Shown here one piece after another: positions 10,573 through 22,894 of a stretch of DNA of 64,000 nucleotides; the first letter of the stretch is position 1; the number at the start of each line of letters is the position of its first letter. Under the pieces are notes generated by a model that saw only the letters and a program-made list of their open reading frames with translations, was not told where the DNA came from and searched no databases. Origin of the DNA: Balaenoptera acutorostrata (Eukaryota > Chordata > Mammalia > Artiodactyla > Balaenopteridae); contig NW_026646030.1 in the NCBI RefSeq assembly GCF_949987535.1, positions 248,001-312,000 of the forward strand, in the 5' to 3' direction. A program made the position numbers and the translations under genes.

Positions 10573-12332
10573 CTAGTAGAAGCACGATGAGTGGATTTAG
10601 GTACGACGATTCTAAGTGAAATAAGTCACACAGAAAAAGACACTTATCATAAGATATCACTTATAGAGGGAATGTAAAAACCGCTACACTTGACCTGAAT
10701 GACAAAACAGAAGAGAGTCACACGTTTAGAAAACACACTATGGCTGCTGAACGGGAAAGGTGAGGTGGGGTGATGCATAAAACAAGGGTTTCAAATTAGC
10801 TCAGATACCGTTCCATAAACCCAATATGTAATAGACAAGACCTACTCCTTGCTCAGTGAACTGGACTCAACACCCCCTATTCACCGCACAAGAATATATC
10901 TGACTAGGAAGAATCTTCACACCTATGTATTGATATCTCTCTGTAAGTGAGTCAAGGGGGTGTAAAGCGGCATAAACACAGCCGTGAAAAGCAGCTAAAC
11001 CCCATTATAAAAATAAATGACTTTTCAAAACCCGTGAAACAAAGACAGTGAAAGAGAGAGAAATTCTTACACAATTCGTTCAGGGGCTGTGATGCAACCT
11101 GGATTGACCATATCTAGACCCACAGTTGATTGAGACATAAGGGTGGACACTCTTGGGGCTGAGAGGTTTGGTGAGGTTGGGTGAGCCAACGCAGACACTT
11201 TAAAGTAATACTGCATGGTACCCATCCCATGGGTCCCAAATCTCCAGGTTCAAGGGCATCTTCCTACGTCGAAAACATGCATGAGAAACCCAGAAGATGG
11301 TACACCATGTGATCCGGAAAGGTTTCTAAAACGCACCTCATTTCTCATCTCCTTGTGCTCGGGTTCGCCATTCCAGCCGCTTTACTAGCCATCTCCCTCC
11401 TTGGAGAATCAGCACCTTTAAGCTCCTGTTCCGTACAGGTTGCAATTTGTCCTCAGGATGAACGGGAAGAGGGGGAACCAATGAGAAACTAGCTCTAGGT
11501 GTTGGGACAGGCACAGGTCACTCTATTTATCCATGAGGAAGAAGAATTAACCACAGGCTTAGCCTGCCCTCTGGAACCAGAATAGGGCCTGAAGCAATCC
11601 TGCGCTTTTGCGGCCAGCTCCCAAAAAAGCGACTTGAAAAATGGAGCTCAGGGGCACTGCAATTCACAAACCTGCAGAGTTATAAATGATAACTCTCGTC
11701 CACAAATATATTGAGGGAAGGCAACGAAGACGATTTGAAAGCAAGGCAGAATTGCAGGAAACAGATTTCAGGAGGTAGATTCGAATCGCCTTGAAAGCAC
11801 ATGAAAAGCGGCAAAACGTGGACAATGATGCCCTTTTCCAAAAAGGGCGTATGCGTTTTTTCCTGAATATATTCAGGAAAAAACGCATACGCCCTTTTTG
11901 GCCAACCAAGCAACCTGGAAAGGCAAATCAGCGCTCCAAAGAAGTCTCGCTTCCCAGCGGGCAAAAGGGCCATGCAGAAAAAAGTGTCCAAACCAGAAAT
12001 GCAGGACCGGCCGTGGAGAAATGGGAGCCTTGCTACGCTGATGGGCGGGATGTAAATTGCCCACAGCCACTCTGGAGAAGTGTACGGTGTGTCCTGAAAC
12101 ATCTAAAACACACAGCTTAGAGAGCATACGGCACTTCCATGCATGGGCGTATAAATTGGGAAAACTAAAAATCAGCAAGACACAGGCACCCCAAAGTTTA
12201 GGGCTGCTCTGCTGACAAGAACCCCCACTTCATTACACCTTAAATATCCTAGGAAAGAGAAAAATGGATAAAGAAGTTGTGGTCCTCATGTACAATGGAA
12301 TATCACTCAGCCATGAAATCAACGTCATAAGG
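10573..12332 (+). repeat. Satellite unit 7 (A, 1760 bp)
   Basis: Starts with the variant 'ctagtagaagcacg', shared only with unit 8. Its right half is nearly identical to units 8 and 9 ('gtcctcaggatg', 'gaagacgattt'). Confidence 0.95.
11834..11905. repeat. Palindrome, unit 7 (2 mismatched pairs)
   Basis: Outer left arm reads ttttcc instead of ttggcc. This creates a local 8-bp stem (gccctttt/aaaagggc) with a cca loop at its left end. Confidence 0.93.
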
Positions 12333-14092
12333 CTAGTAGAAGCACGATGAGTGGATTTAGGTACGACGATTCTAAGTGAAATAAGTCACACAGAAAAAGA
12401 CACTTATCATAAGATATCACTTATAGAGGGAATGTAAAAACCGCTACACTTTACCTGAATGAAAAAACAGAAGAGAGTCACACGTTTAGAAAGCACACTA
12501 TGGCTGCTGAACGGGAAAGCTGAGGTGGGGTGACGGATAAAACAAGGGTTTCAAATTAGCTCAGATACCGTTCCATAAACCCAATATGTAATAGACAAGA
12601 CCTACTCCTTGCTCAGTGAACTGGACTCAACACCCCCTATTCACCGCACAAGAATATATCTGACTAGTAAGAATCTTCAAACCTATGTATTGATATATCT
12701 CTGTAAGTGAGTCAAGGGGGTGTAAAGCAGCATAAACACAGCCGAGAAAAGCAGCTAAACCCCATTATAAAAATAAATGACTTTTCAAAACCCGTGAAAC
12801 AAAGACAGTGAAAGAGAGAGAAATTCTTACACAATTCGTTCAGGGGCTGTGATGCAACCTGGATTGACCATATCTAGACCCACAGTTGATTGAGACATAA
12901 GGGTGGACACTCTTGGGGCTGAGAGGTTTGGTGAGGTTGGGTGAGCCAACGCAGACACTTTAAAGTAATACTGCATGGTACCCATCCCATGGGTCCCAAA
13001 TCTCCAGGTTCAAGGGCATCTTCCTACGTCGAAAACATGCATGAGAAACCCAGAAGATGGTACACCGTGTGATCCGGAAAGGTTTCTAAAACGCACCTCA
13101 TTTCTCATCTCCTTGTGCTCGGGTTCGCCATTCCAGCCGCTTTACTAGCCATCTCCCTCCTTGGAGAATCAGCACCTTTAAGCTCCTGTTCCGTACAGGT
13201 TGCAATTTGTCCTCAGGATGAACGGGAAGAGGGGGAACCAATGAGAAACTAGCTCTAGGTGTTGGGACAGGCACAGGTCACTCTATTTATCCATGAGGAA
13301 GAAGAATTAACCACAGGCTTAGCCTGCCCTCTGGAACCAGAATAGGGCCTGAAGCAATCCTGCGCTTTTGCGGCCAGCTCCCAAAAAAGCGACTTGAAAA
13401 ATGGAGCTCAGGGGCACTGCAATTCACAAACCTGCAGAGTTATAAATGATAACTCTCGTCCACAAATATATTGAGGGAAGGCAACGAAGACGATTTGAAA
13501 GCAAGGCAGAATTGCAGGAAACAGATTTCAGGAGGTAGATTCGAATCGCCTTGAAAGCACATGAAAAGCGGCAAAACGTGGACAATGATGCCCTTTTCCA
13601 AAAAGGGCGTATGCGTTTTTTCCTGAATATATTCAGGAAAAAACGCATACGCCCTTTTTGGCCAACCAAGCAACCTGGAAAGGCAAATCAGCGCTCCAAA
13701 GAAGTCTCGCTTCCCAGCGGGCAAAAGGGCCATGCAGAAAAAAGTGTCCAAACCAGAAATGCAGGACCGGCCGTGGAGAAATGGGAGCCTTGCTACGCTG
13801 ATGGGCGGGATGTAAATTGCCAACAGCCACTCTGGAGAAGTGTACGGTGTGTCCTGAAACATCTAAAACACACAGCTTAGAGAGCATACGGCACTTCCAT
13901 GCATGGGCGTATAAATTGGGAAAACTAAAAATCAGCAAGACACAGGCACCCCAAAGTTTACGGCTGCTCTGCTGACAAGAACCCCCACTTCATTACACCT
14001 TAAATATCCTAGGAAAGAGAAAAATGGATAAAGAAGTTGTGGTCCTCATGTACAATGGAATATCACTCAGCCATGAAATCAACGTCATAAGG
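12333..14092 (+). repeat. Satellite unit 8 (A, 1760 bp, diverged left half)
   Basis: Right half matches units 7 and 9. The left ~430 bp carry many private changes, for example 'tttacctgaatgaaaaaac', 'gaaagctgagg', 'gtgacggataaaac' and 'tgatatatctctg'. Confidence 0.94.
13594..13665. repeat. Palindrome, unit 8 (2 mismatched pairs)
   Basis: Same ttttcc left-arm variant as unit 7. Confidence 0.93.
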
Positions 14093-15852
14093 CTAGAGGC
14101 AGCACGATGAGTGGATTTAGGTACGACGATTCTAAGTGAAATAAGTAACACAGAAAAAGACACTTATCATAAGATATCACTTATGGAGGGAATGTAAAAA
14201 CCGCTACACTTGACCTGAATGACAAAACAGAAGAGAGTCACACGTTTAGAAAACACACTATGGCTGCTGAACGGGAAAGGTGAGGTGGGGTGATGCATAA
14301 AACAAGGGTTTCAAATTAGCTCAGATACCGTTCCATAAACCCAATATGTAATAGACAAGACCTACTCCTTGCTCAGTGAACTGGACTCAACACCCCCTAT
14401 TCACCGCACAAGAATATATCTGACTAGGAAGAATCTTCACACCTATGTATTGATATCTCTCTGTAAGTGAGTCAAGGGGGTGTAAAGCGGCATAAACACA
14501 GCCGTGAAAAGCAGCTAAACCTCATTATGAAAATAAATGACTTTTCAAAACCCGTGAAACAAAGACAGTGAAAGAGAGAGAAATTCTTACACAATTCGTT
14601 CAGGGGCTGTGATGCAACCTGGATTGACCATATCTAGACCCACAGTTGATTGAGACATAAGGGTGGACACTCTTGGGGCTGAGAGGTTTGGTGAGGTTGG
14701 GTGAGCCAACGCAGACACTTTAAAGTAATACTGCATGGTACCCATCCCATGGGTCCCAAATCTCCAGGTTCAAGGGCATCTTCCTACGTCGAAAACATGC
14801 ATGAGAAACCCAGAAGATGGTACACCGTGTGATCCGGAAAGGTTTCTAAAACGCACCTCATTTCTCATCTCCTTGTGCTCGGGTTCGCCATTCCAGCCGC
14901 TTTACTAGCCATCTCCCTCCTTGGAGAATCAGCACCTTTAAGCTCCTGTTCCGTACAGGTTGCAATTTGTCCTCAGGATGAACGGGAAGAGGGGGAACCA
15001 ATGAGAAACTAGCTCTAGGTGTTGGGACAGGCACAGGTCACTCTATTTATCCATGAGGAAGAAGAATTAACCACAGGCTTAGCCTGCCCTCTGGAACCAG
15101 AATAGGGCCTGAAGCAATCCTGCGCTTTTGCGGCCAGCTCCCAAAAAAGCGACTTGAAAAATGGAGCTCAGGGGCACTGCAATTCACAAACCTGCAGAGT
15201 TATAAATGATAACTCTCGTCCACAAATATATTGAGGGAAGGCAACGAAGACGATTTGAAAGCAAGGCAGAATTGCAGGAAACAGATTTCAGGAGGTAGAT
15301 TCGAATCGCCTTGAAAGCACATGAAAAGCGGCAAAACGTGGACAATGATGCCCTTTTCCAAAAAGGGCGTATGCGTTTTTTCCTGAATATATTCAGGAAA
15401 AAACGCATACGCCCTTTTTGGCCAACCAAGCAACCTGGAAAGGCAAATCAGCGCTCCAAAGAAGTCTCGCTTCCCAGCGGGCAAAAGGGCCATGCAGAAA
15501 AAAGTGTCCAAACCAGAAATGCAGGACCGGCCGTGGAGAAATGGGAGCCTTGCTACGCTGATGGGCGGGATGTAAATTGCCAACAGCCACTCTGGAGAAG
15601 TGTACGGTGTGTCCTGAAACATCTAAAACACACAGCTTAGAGAGCATACGGCACATCCATGCATGGGCGTATAAATTGGGAAAACTAAAAATCAGCAAGA
15701 CACAGGCACCCCAAAGTTTAGGGCTGCTCTGCTGACAAGAACCCCCACTTCATTACACCTTAAATATCCTAGGAAAGAGAAAAATGGATAAAGAAGTTGT
15801 GGTCCTCATGTACAATGGAATATCACTCAGCGATGAAATCAACGTCATAAGG
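14093..15852 (+). repeat. Satellite unit 9 (A, 1760 bp)
   Basis: Third of the closely related units 7-9. Private changes include 'aacctcattatgaaaataaa' and 'ggcacatccatgc'. Confidence 0.95.
15354..15425. repeat. Palindrome, unit 9 (2 mismatched pairs)
   Basis: Same ttttcc left-arm variant as units 7 and 8. Confidence 0.93.
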
Positions 15853-17616
15853 CTAGAGGCAGCACGATGAGTGGATTTAGGTAGGACGATTCTAAGTGAA
15901 ATAAGTCACACAGAAAAAGACACTTATCATAAGATATCACTTATGGAGGGAATGTAAAAACCGCTACACTTGACCTGAATGACAAAACAGAAGAGAGTCA
16001 CACGTTTAGAAAACACACTATGGCTGCTGAACGGGAAAGGTGAGGTGGGGTGATGCATAAAACAAGGGTTTCAAATTAGCTCAGATACCGTTCCATAAAC
16101 CCAATATGTAATAGAAAAGACCTACTCCTTGCTCAGTGAACTGGACTCAACACCCCCTATTCACCGCACAAGAATATATCTGACTAGTAAGAATCTTCAC
16201 ACCTATGTATTGATATCTCTCTGTAAGTGAGTCAAGGGGGTGTAAAGCGGCATAAACACAGCCGTGAAAAGCAGCTAAACCCCATTATAAAAATAAATGA
16301 CTTTTCAAAACCCGTGAAACAAAGACAGTGAAAGAGAGAGAAATTCTTACACAATTCGTTCAGGGGCTGTGATGCAACCTGGATTGACCATATCTAGACC
16401 CACAGCTGATTGAGACATAAGGGTGGACACTCTTGGGGCTGAGAGGTTTGGTGAGGTTGGGTGAGCAAACGCACACCCTTTAAAGTAATACTGCATGGTA
16501 CCCATCCCATGGGTCCCAAATCTCCAGGTTCAAGGGCATCTTCCTACGTCGAAAACATGCATGAGAAACCCAGAAGATGGTACACCGTGTGATCGGGAAA
16601 GGTTTCTAAAACGCACCTCATTTCTCATCTCCTTGTGCTCGGGTTCGCCATTCCAGCCGCTTTACTAGCCATCTCCCTCCTTGGAGAATCAGCACCTTTA
16701 ACTAAACTCCTGTTCCGTACAGGTTGCAATTTGTCCTGAGGATGAACGGGAAGAGGGGGAACCAATGAGAGACTAGCTCTAGGGGTTGGGACAGGCACAG
16801 GTCACTCTATTTTCCCATCAGGAAGAAGAATTAACCACAGGCTTAGCCTGCCCTCTGGAACCAGAATAGGGCCTGAAGCAATCCTGTGCTTTTGCGGCCA
16901 GCTCCCAAAAAAGCGACTTGAAAAATGGAGCTCAGGGGCACTGCAATTCACAAACATGCAGAGTTATAAATGATAACTCTCGTCCACAAATATATTGAGG
17001 GAAGGCAACGAAGACGATTTGAAAGCAAGGCAGAATTGCAGGAAACAGATTTCAGGAGGTAGATTCGAATCGCCTTGAAAGCACATGAAAAGCGGCAAAA
17101 CGTGGACAATGATGCCCTTGGCCAAAAAGGGCGTATGCGTTTTTTCCTGAATATATTCAGGAAAAAACGCATACGCCCTTTTTGGCCAACCAAGCAACCT
17201 GGAAAGGCAAATCAGCGCTCCAAAGAAGTCTCGCTTCCCAGCGGGCAAAAGGGCCATGCGGAGAAAAGTGTCCAAACCAGAAATGCAGGACCAGCCATGG
17301 AGAAATGGGAACCTTGCTACGCTGATGGGCGGGATGTAAATTGCCAACAGCCAACCTGGAGAAGTGTACGGTGTTTCATGAAACGTCTAAAAAACACAGC
17401 TTAGAGAGCATACGGCACTTCCACGCATGGGCATATAAATTGGGAAAACTAAAAATCAGCAACACACAGGCACCCCAAAGTTTAGGGCTGCTCTGTTGAC
17501 AAGAACCCCCACTTCATTACACCTTAAATATCCTAGGAAAGAGAAAAATGGATAAAGAAGTTGTGGTCCTCATGTACAATGGAATATCACTCAGCCATGA
17601 AATCAACGTCATAAGG
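15853..17616 (+). repeat. Satellite unit 10 (A, 1764 bp)
   Basis: Carries the 4-bp insertion together with a perfect palindrome, a combination not seen in units 1, 3 or 4. Private changes include 'gtgagcaaacgcacac' and 'cagccaacctgg'. Confidence 0.94.
17118..17189. repeat. Palindrome, unit 10 (perfect, 72 bp)
   Basis: Both arms canonical. Confidence 0.97.
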
Positions 17617-19375
17617 CTAGTAGCAGCACGATGAGTGGATTTAGGTACGACGATTCTAAGTGAAATAAGTAACACAGAAAAAGACACTTATCATAAGATA
17701 TCACTTATGGAGGGAATGTAAAAACCGCTACACTTGACCTGAATGACAAAACAGAAGAGAGTCACACGTTTAGAAAACACACTATGGCTGCTGAACGGGA
17801 AAGGTGAGGTGGGGTGATGCATAAAACAAGGGTTTCAAATTAGCTCAGATACCGTTCCATAAACCCAATATGTAATAAACAAGACCTACTCCTTGCTCAG
17901 TGAACTGGACTCAACACCCCCTATTCACCGCACAAGAATATATCTGACTAGTAAGAATCTTCACACCTATGTATTGATATCTCTCTGTAAGTGAGTAAAG
18001 GGGGTGTAAAGCGGCATAAACACAGCCGTGAAAAGCAGCTAAACCCCATTATAAAAATAAATGACTTTTCAAAACCCGTGAAACAAAGACAGTGAAAGAG
18101 AGAGAAATTCTTACACAATTCTTTCAGGGGCTGTGATGCAACCTGGATTGACCATATCTAGACCCACAGCTGATTGAGACATAAGGTTGGACACTCTTGG
18201 GGCTGAGAGGTTTGGTGAGGTTGGGTGAGCCAACGCAGACCCTTTAAAGTAATACTGCAAGGTACCCATCCCATGGGTCCCAAATCTCCAGGTTCAAGGG
18301 CATCTTCCTACGTCGAAAACATGCATGAGAAACCCAGAAGATGGTACACCGTGTGATCGGGAAAGGTTTCTAAAACGCACCTCATTTCTCATCTCCTTGT
18401 GCTCGGGTTCGCCATTCCAGCCGCTTTACTAGCCATCTCCCTCCTTGGAGAATCAGCACCTTTAAGCTCCTGTTCCGTACAGGTTGCAATTTGTCCTGAG
18501 GATGAACGGGAAGAGGGGGAACCAATGAGAGACTAGCTCTAGGTGTTGGGACAGGCACAGGTCACTCTATTTATCCATGAGGAAGAAGAATTAACCACAG
18601 GCTTAGCCTGCCCTCTGGAACCAGAATAGGGCCTGAAGCAATCCTGCGCTTTTGCGGCCAGCTCCCAAAAAAGCGACTTGAAAAATGGAGCTCAGGGGCA
18701 CTGCAATTCACAAACCTGCTGAGTTATAAATGATAACTCTCGTCCACAAATATATTGAGGGAAGGCAACGAAGAGGATTTGAAAGCAAGGCAGAATTGCA
18801 GGAAACAGATTTCAGGATGTAGATTCGAATCGCCTTGAAAGCACATGAAAAGCGGCAAAACGTGGACAATGATGCCCTTTTCCAAAAAGGGCGTATGCGT
18901 TTTTCCTGAATATATTCAGGAAAAAACGCATACGCCCTTTTTGGCCAACCAAGCAACCTGGAAAGGCAAATCAGCGCTCCAAAGAAGTCTCGCTTCCCAG
19001 CGGGCAAAAGGGCCATGCGGAAAAAAGTGTCAAAACCAGAAATGCAGGACCGGCCATGGAGAAATGGGAGCCTTGCTACGCTGATGGGCGGGATGTAAAT
19101 TGCCAACAGCTACTCTGGAGAAGTGTACGGTGTGTCCTGAAACATCTAAAAAACACAGCTTGGAGAGCATAGGGCACTTCCACTCATGGGCGTATAAATT
19201 GGGAAAACTAAAAATCAGCAAGACACAGGCACCACAAAGTTTAGGGCTGCTCTGTTGACAAGAACCCCCACTTCATTACACCTTAAATATCCTAGGAAAG
19301 AGAAAAGTGGATAAAGAATTTGTGGTCCTCATGTACAATGGAATATCACTCAGCCATGAAATCCACGTCATAAGG
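17617..19375 (+). repeat. Satellite unit 11 (A/B hybrid, 1759 bp)
   Basis: A-type up to the palindrome ('accacaggcttagcctgccc', 'gaagaggattt', ttttcc left arm). B-type from about 19105 on ('cagctactctgg', 'ttggagagcatagggcac', 'gaaaagtggataaag'). The switch lies between about 18884 and 19105. Confidence 0.92.
18878..18948. repeat. Palindrome, unit 11 (71 bp, 1-bp deletion)
   Basis: Left arm has ttttcc at the outer end and five T instead of six in its T run. It is the only copy with an arm-length difference, and it sits at the A/B switch. Confidence 0.92.
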
Positions 19376-21135
19376 CTAGTAGCAGCACGATGAGTGGATT
19401 TACGTACGACGATTCTAAGTGAAATAAGTCACACAGAAAAAGACACTTATCATAAGATATCACTTATAGAGGGAATGTAAAAAATGCTACACTTGAACTG
19501 AATTACAAAACAGAACAGAGTCACACGTTCAGAAAACACACTATGGCTGCTGAACGGGAAAGGTGAGGTGGGGTGATGCATAAAACAAGGGTTTCAAATT
19601 AGCTCAGATATCGTTCCATAAACCCAATATGTAGTAGACAAGACCTACTCCTTGCTCAGTGAACTGGCCTCAACACCCCCTATTCACCGCACAAGAATAT
19701 ATCTGACTAGGAAGAATCTTCAAACCTATGTATTGATATCGCTCTGTAAGTGAGTGAAGGGGGTGTAAAGCGGCATAAACACAGGCGTGAAAAGCAGCTA
19801 AACCCCATTATAAAAAGAAATTACTTTTCAAAACCCGTGAAACAAAGACAGTGAAAGAGAGAGAAATTCTTACAAAATTCGTTCAGGGGCTGTGATGCAA
19901 CCTGGATTGACCATATCTAGACCCACAGCTGATTGAGACATAAGGGTGGACACTCTTGGGGCTGAGAGGTTTGGTGAGGTTGCGTGAGCCAACGCAGACC
20001 CATTAAAGTAATACTGCATGGTACCCATCCCATGGGTCCCAAATCTCCAGGTTCAAGGGCATCTTCCTACGTCGAAAACATGCATGAGAAACCCAGAAGA
20101 TGGTACACCGTGTGATCGGGAAAGGTTTCTAAAACGCACCTCATTTCTCATCTCCTTGTGCTCGGGTTCGCCATTCCAGCCGCTTTACTAGCCATCTCCC
20201 TCCTTGGAGAATCAGCACCTTTAACCTCCTGTTCCGTACAGGTTGCAATTTGTCCTGAGGATGAACGGCAAGAGGGGGAACCAATGAGAGACTAGCTCTA
20301 GGGGTTGGGACAGGCACAGGTCACTCTATTTTCCCATCAGGAAGAAAAATTAACCACAAGCTCAGCCTGCCCCCCAGAACCAGAAGAGGGCCTGAAGCAA
20401 TCCTGCACTTTTGCGGCCAGCTCCCAAAAAAGCGACTGGAAAAATGGAGCTCAGGGGCACTGCAATTCACAAAACTGCAGAGTTATAAATGATAACTCTC
20501 GTCCACAAATATATTGAGGGAAGGCAACGAAGAGGCTTTGAAAGCAAGACAGAATTGCAGGAAACAGATTTCAGGAGGTAGATTCGAATCGCTTTGAAAG
20601 CACATGAAAAGCGGCAAAACCTGGACAATGATGCCCTTGGCCAAAAAGGGCGTATGCGTTTTTTCCTGAATATATTCAGGAAAAAACGCATACGCCCTTT
20701 TTGGCCAACCAAGCAACCTGGAAAGGCAAATCAGCGCTCCAAAGAAGTCTCGCTTCCCAGCGGGCAAAAGGGCCATGCGGAAAAAAGTGTCCAAACCAGA
20801 AATGCAGGACCGGCCATGGAGAAATGGGAGCCTTGCTACGCTGATGGGCGGGATGTAAATTGCCAACAGCTACTCTGGAGAAGTGTACGGTGTGTCCTGA
20901 AACATCTAAAAAACACAGCTTGGAGAGCATAGGGCACTTCCACTCATGGGCGTATAAATTGGGAAAACTAAAAATCAGCAAGACACAGGCACCCCAAAGT
21001 TTAGGGCTGCTTTGTTGACAAGAACCCCCACTTCATTACACCTTAAATATCCTAGGAAAGAGAAAAGTGGATAACGAAGTTGTGGTCCTCATGTACAATG
21101 GAATATCACTCAGCCATGAAATCCACGTCATAAGG
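19376..21135 (+). repeat. Satellite unit 12 (B, P haplotype, 1760 bp)
   Basis: First unit that is B-type throughout. Left-end variants 'tttacgtacgacg' and 'aaaaaatgctac' recur in unit 14, 3519 bp downstream. Confidence 0.95.
20637..20708. repeat. Palindrome, unit 12 (perfect, 72 bp)
   Basis: Both arms canonical. Confidence 0.97.
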
Positions 21136-22894
21136 CTAGTAGCAGCACGATGTGTGGATTTAGGTACGACGATTCTAAGTGAAATAAGTCACACAGAAAA
21201 GGACACTTATCATAAGATATCACTTATAGAGGGAATGTAAAAACCGCTACACTTGAACTGAATTACAAAAGAGAACAGAGTCACACGTTCAGAAAACACA
21301 CTATGGCTGCTGAACGGGAAAGGTGAGGTGGGGTGATGCATAAAACAAGGGTTTCAAATTAGCTCCGATACCGTTCCATAAACCCAATATGTAGTAGACA
21401 AGACCTACTCCTTGCTCAGTGAACTGGCCTCAACACCCCCTATTCACCGCACAAGAATATATCTGACTAGGAAGAATCTTCAAACCTATGTATTGATATC
21501 TCTCTGTAAGTGAGTCAAGGGGGTGTAAAGCGGCATAAACACAGCCGTGAAAAGCAGCTAAACCCCATTATAAAAAGAAATTACTTTTCAAAACCCGTGA
21601 AACAACGACAGTGAAAGAGAGAGAAATTCTTACAAAATTCGTTCAGGGGCTGTGAAGCAACCTGGATTGACCATATCTAGACCCACAGCTGATTGAGACA
21701 TAAGGGTGGACACTCTTGGGGCTGAGAGGTTTGGTGAGGTTGCGTGAGCCAACGCACACACTTTAAAGTAATACTGCATGGTACCCATCCCATGGTTCCC
21801 AAATCTCCAGGTTCAAGGGCATCTTCCTACGTCGAAAACATGCATGAGAAACCCAGAAGATGGTACACCGTGTGATTTGGAAAGGTTTCTAAAACGCACC
21901 TCATTTCTCATCTCCTTGTGCTCGGGTTCGCCATTCCAGCCGCTTTACTAGCCATCTCCCTCCTTGGAGAATCAGCACCTTTAACCTCCTGTTCCGTACA
22001 GGTTGCAATTTGTCCTGAGGATGAACGGGAAGAGGGGGAACCAATGAGAGACTAGCTCTAGGGGTTGGGACAGGCACAGGTCACTCTATTTTCCCATCAG
22101 GAAGAAGAATTAACCACAAGCTCAGCCTGCCCCCCAGAACCAGAAGAGGGCCTGAAGCAATCCTGCACTTTTGCGGCCAGCTCCCAAAAAAGCGACTGGA
22201 AAAATGGAGCTCAGGGGCACTGCAATTCACAAAACTGCAGAGTTATAAATGATAACTCTCGTCCACAAATATATTGAGGGAAGGCAACGAAGAGGCTTTG
22301 AAAGCAAGGCAGAATTGCAGGAAACAGATTTCAGGAGGTAGATTCGAATCGCCTTGAAAGCACATGAAAAGTGGCAAAACGTGGACAATGATGCCCTTGG
22401 CCAAAAAGGGCGTAAGCGTTTTTTCCTGAATATATTCAGGAAGAAACGCATACGCCCTTTTTGGCGAACCAAGCAACCTGGAAAGGCAAATCAGCGCTCC
22501 AAAGAAGTCTCGCTTCCCAGCGGGCAAAAGGGCCATGCGGAAAAAGTGTCCAAACCAGAAATGCAGGACCGGCCATGGAGAAATGGGAGCCTTGCTACGC
22601 TGATGGGCGGGATGTATATTGCCAACAGCCACTCTGGAGAAGTGTACGGTGTGTCCTGAAACATCTAAAAAACACAGCTTGGAGAGCATAGGGCACTTCC
22701 ACTCATGGGCGTATAAATTGGGAAAACTAAAAATCAGCAAGACACAGGCACCACAAAGTTTAGGGCTGCTCTGTTGACAAGAACCCCCACTTCATTACAC
22801 CTTAAATATCCTAGGAAAGAGAAAAGTGGATAAAGAATTTGTGGTCCTCATGTACAATGGAATATCACTCAGCCATGAAATCCACGTCATAAGG
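21136..22894 (+). repeat. Satellite unit 13 (B, c haplotype, 1759 bp)
   Basis: Begins 'gatgtgtgg', like units 15 and 16. Right half has the 1-bp A deletion after the palindrome, 'ggcaccacaaag' and 'aagaatttgtgg'. Confidence 0.95.
22397..22468. repeat. Palindrome, unit 13 (3 mismatched pairs)
   Basis: Left arm gtaagcg for gtatgcg; right arm ggcgaa for ggccaa and 'aggaagaaacgc' for 'aggaaaaaacgc'. Confidence 0.93.

Noticed and set aside
22243..22740. Recurring minus-strand reading frame of up to 165 codons, and similar 81-, 140- and 109-112-codon frames on both strands in each unit
   Set aside because: They recur only because the unit recurs, overlap one another on both strands through the palindrome (giving mirrored Arg/Phe-rich peptides), change length with each small variant and resemble no family I know.
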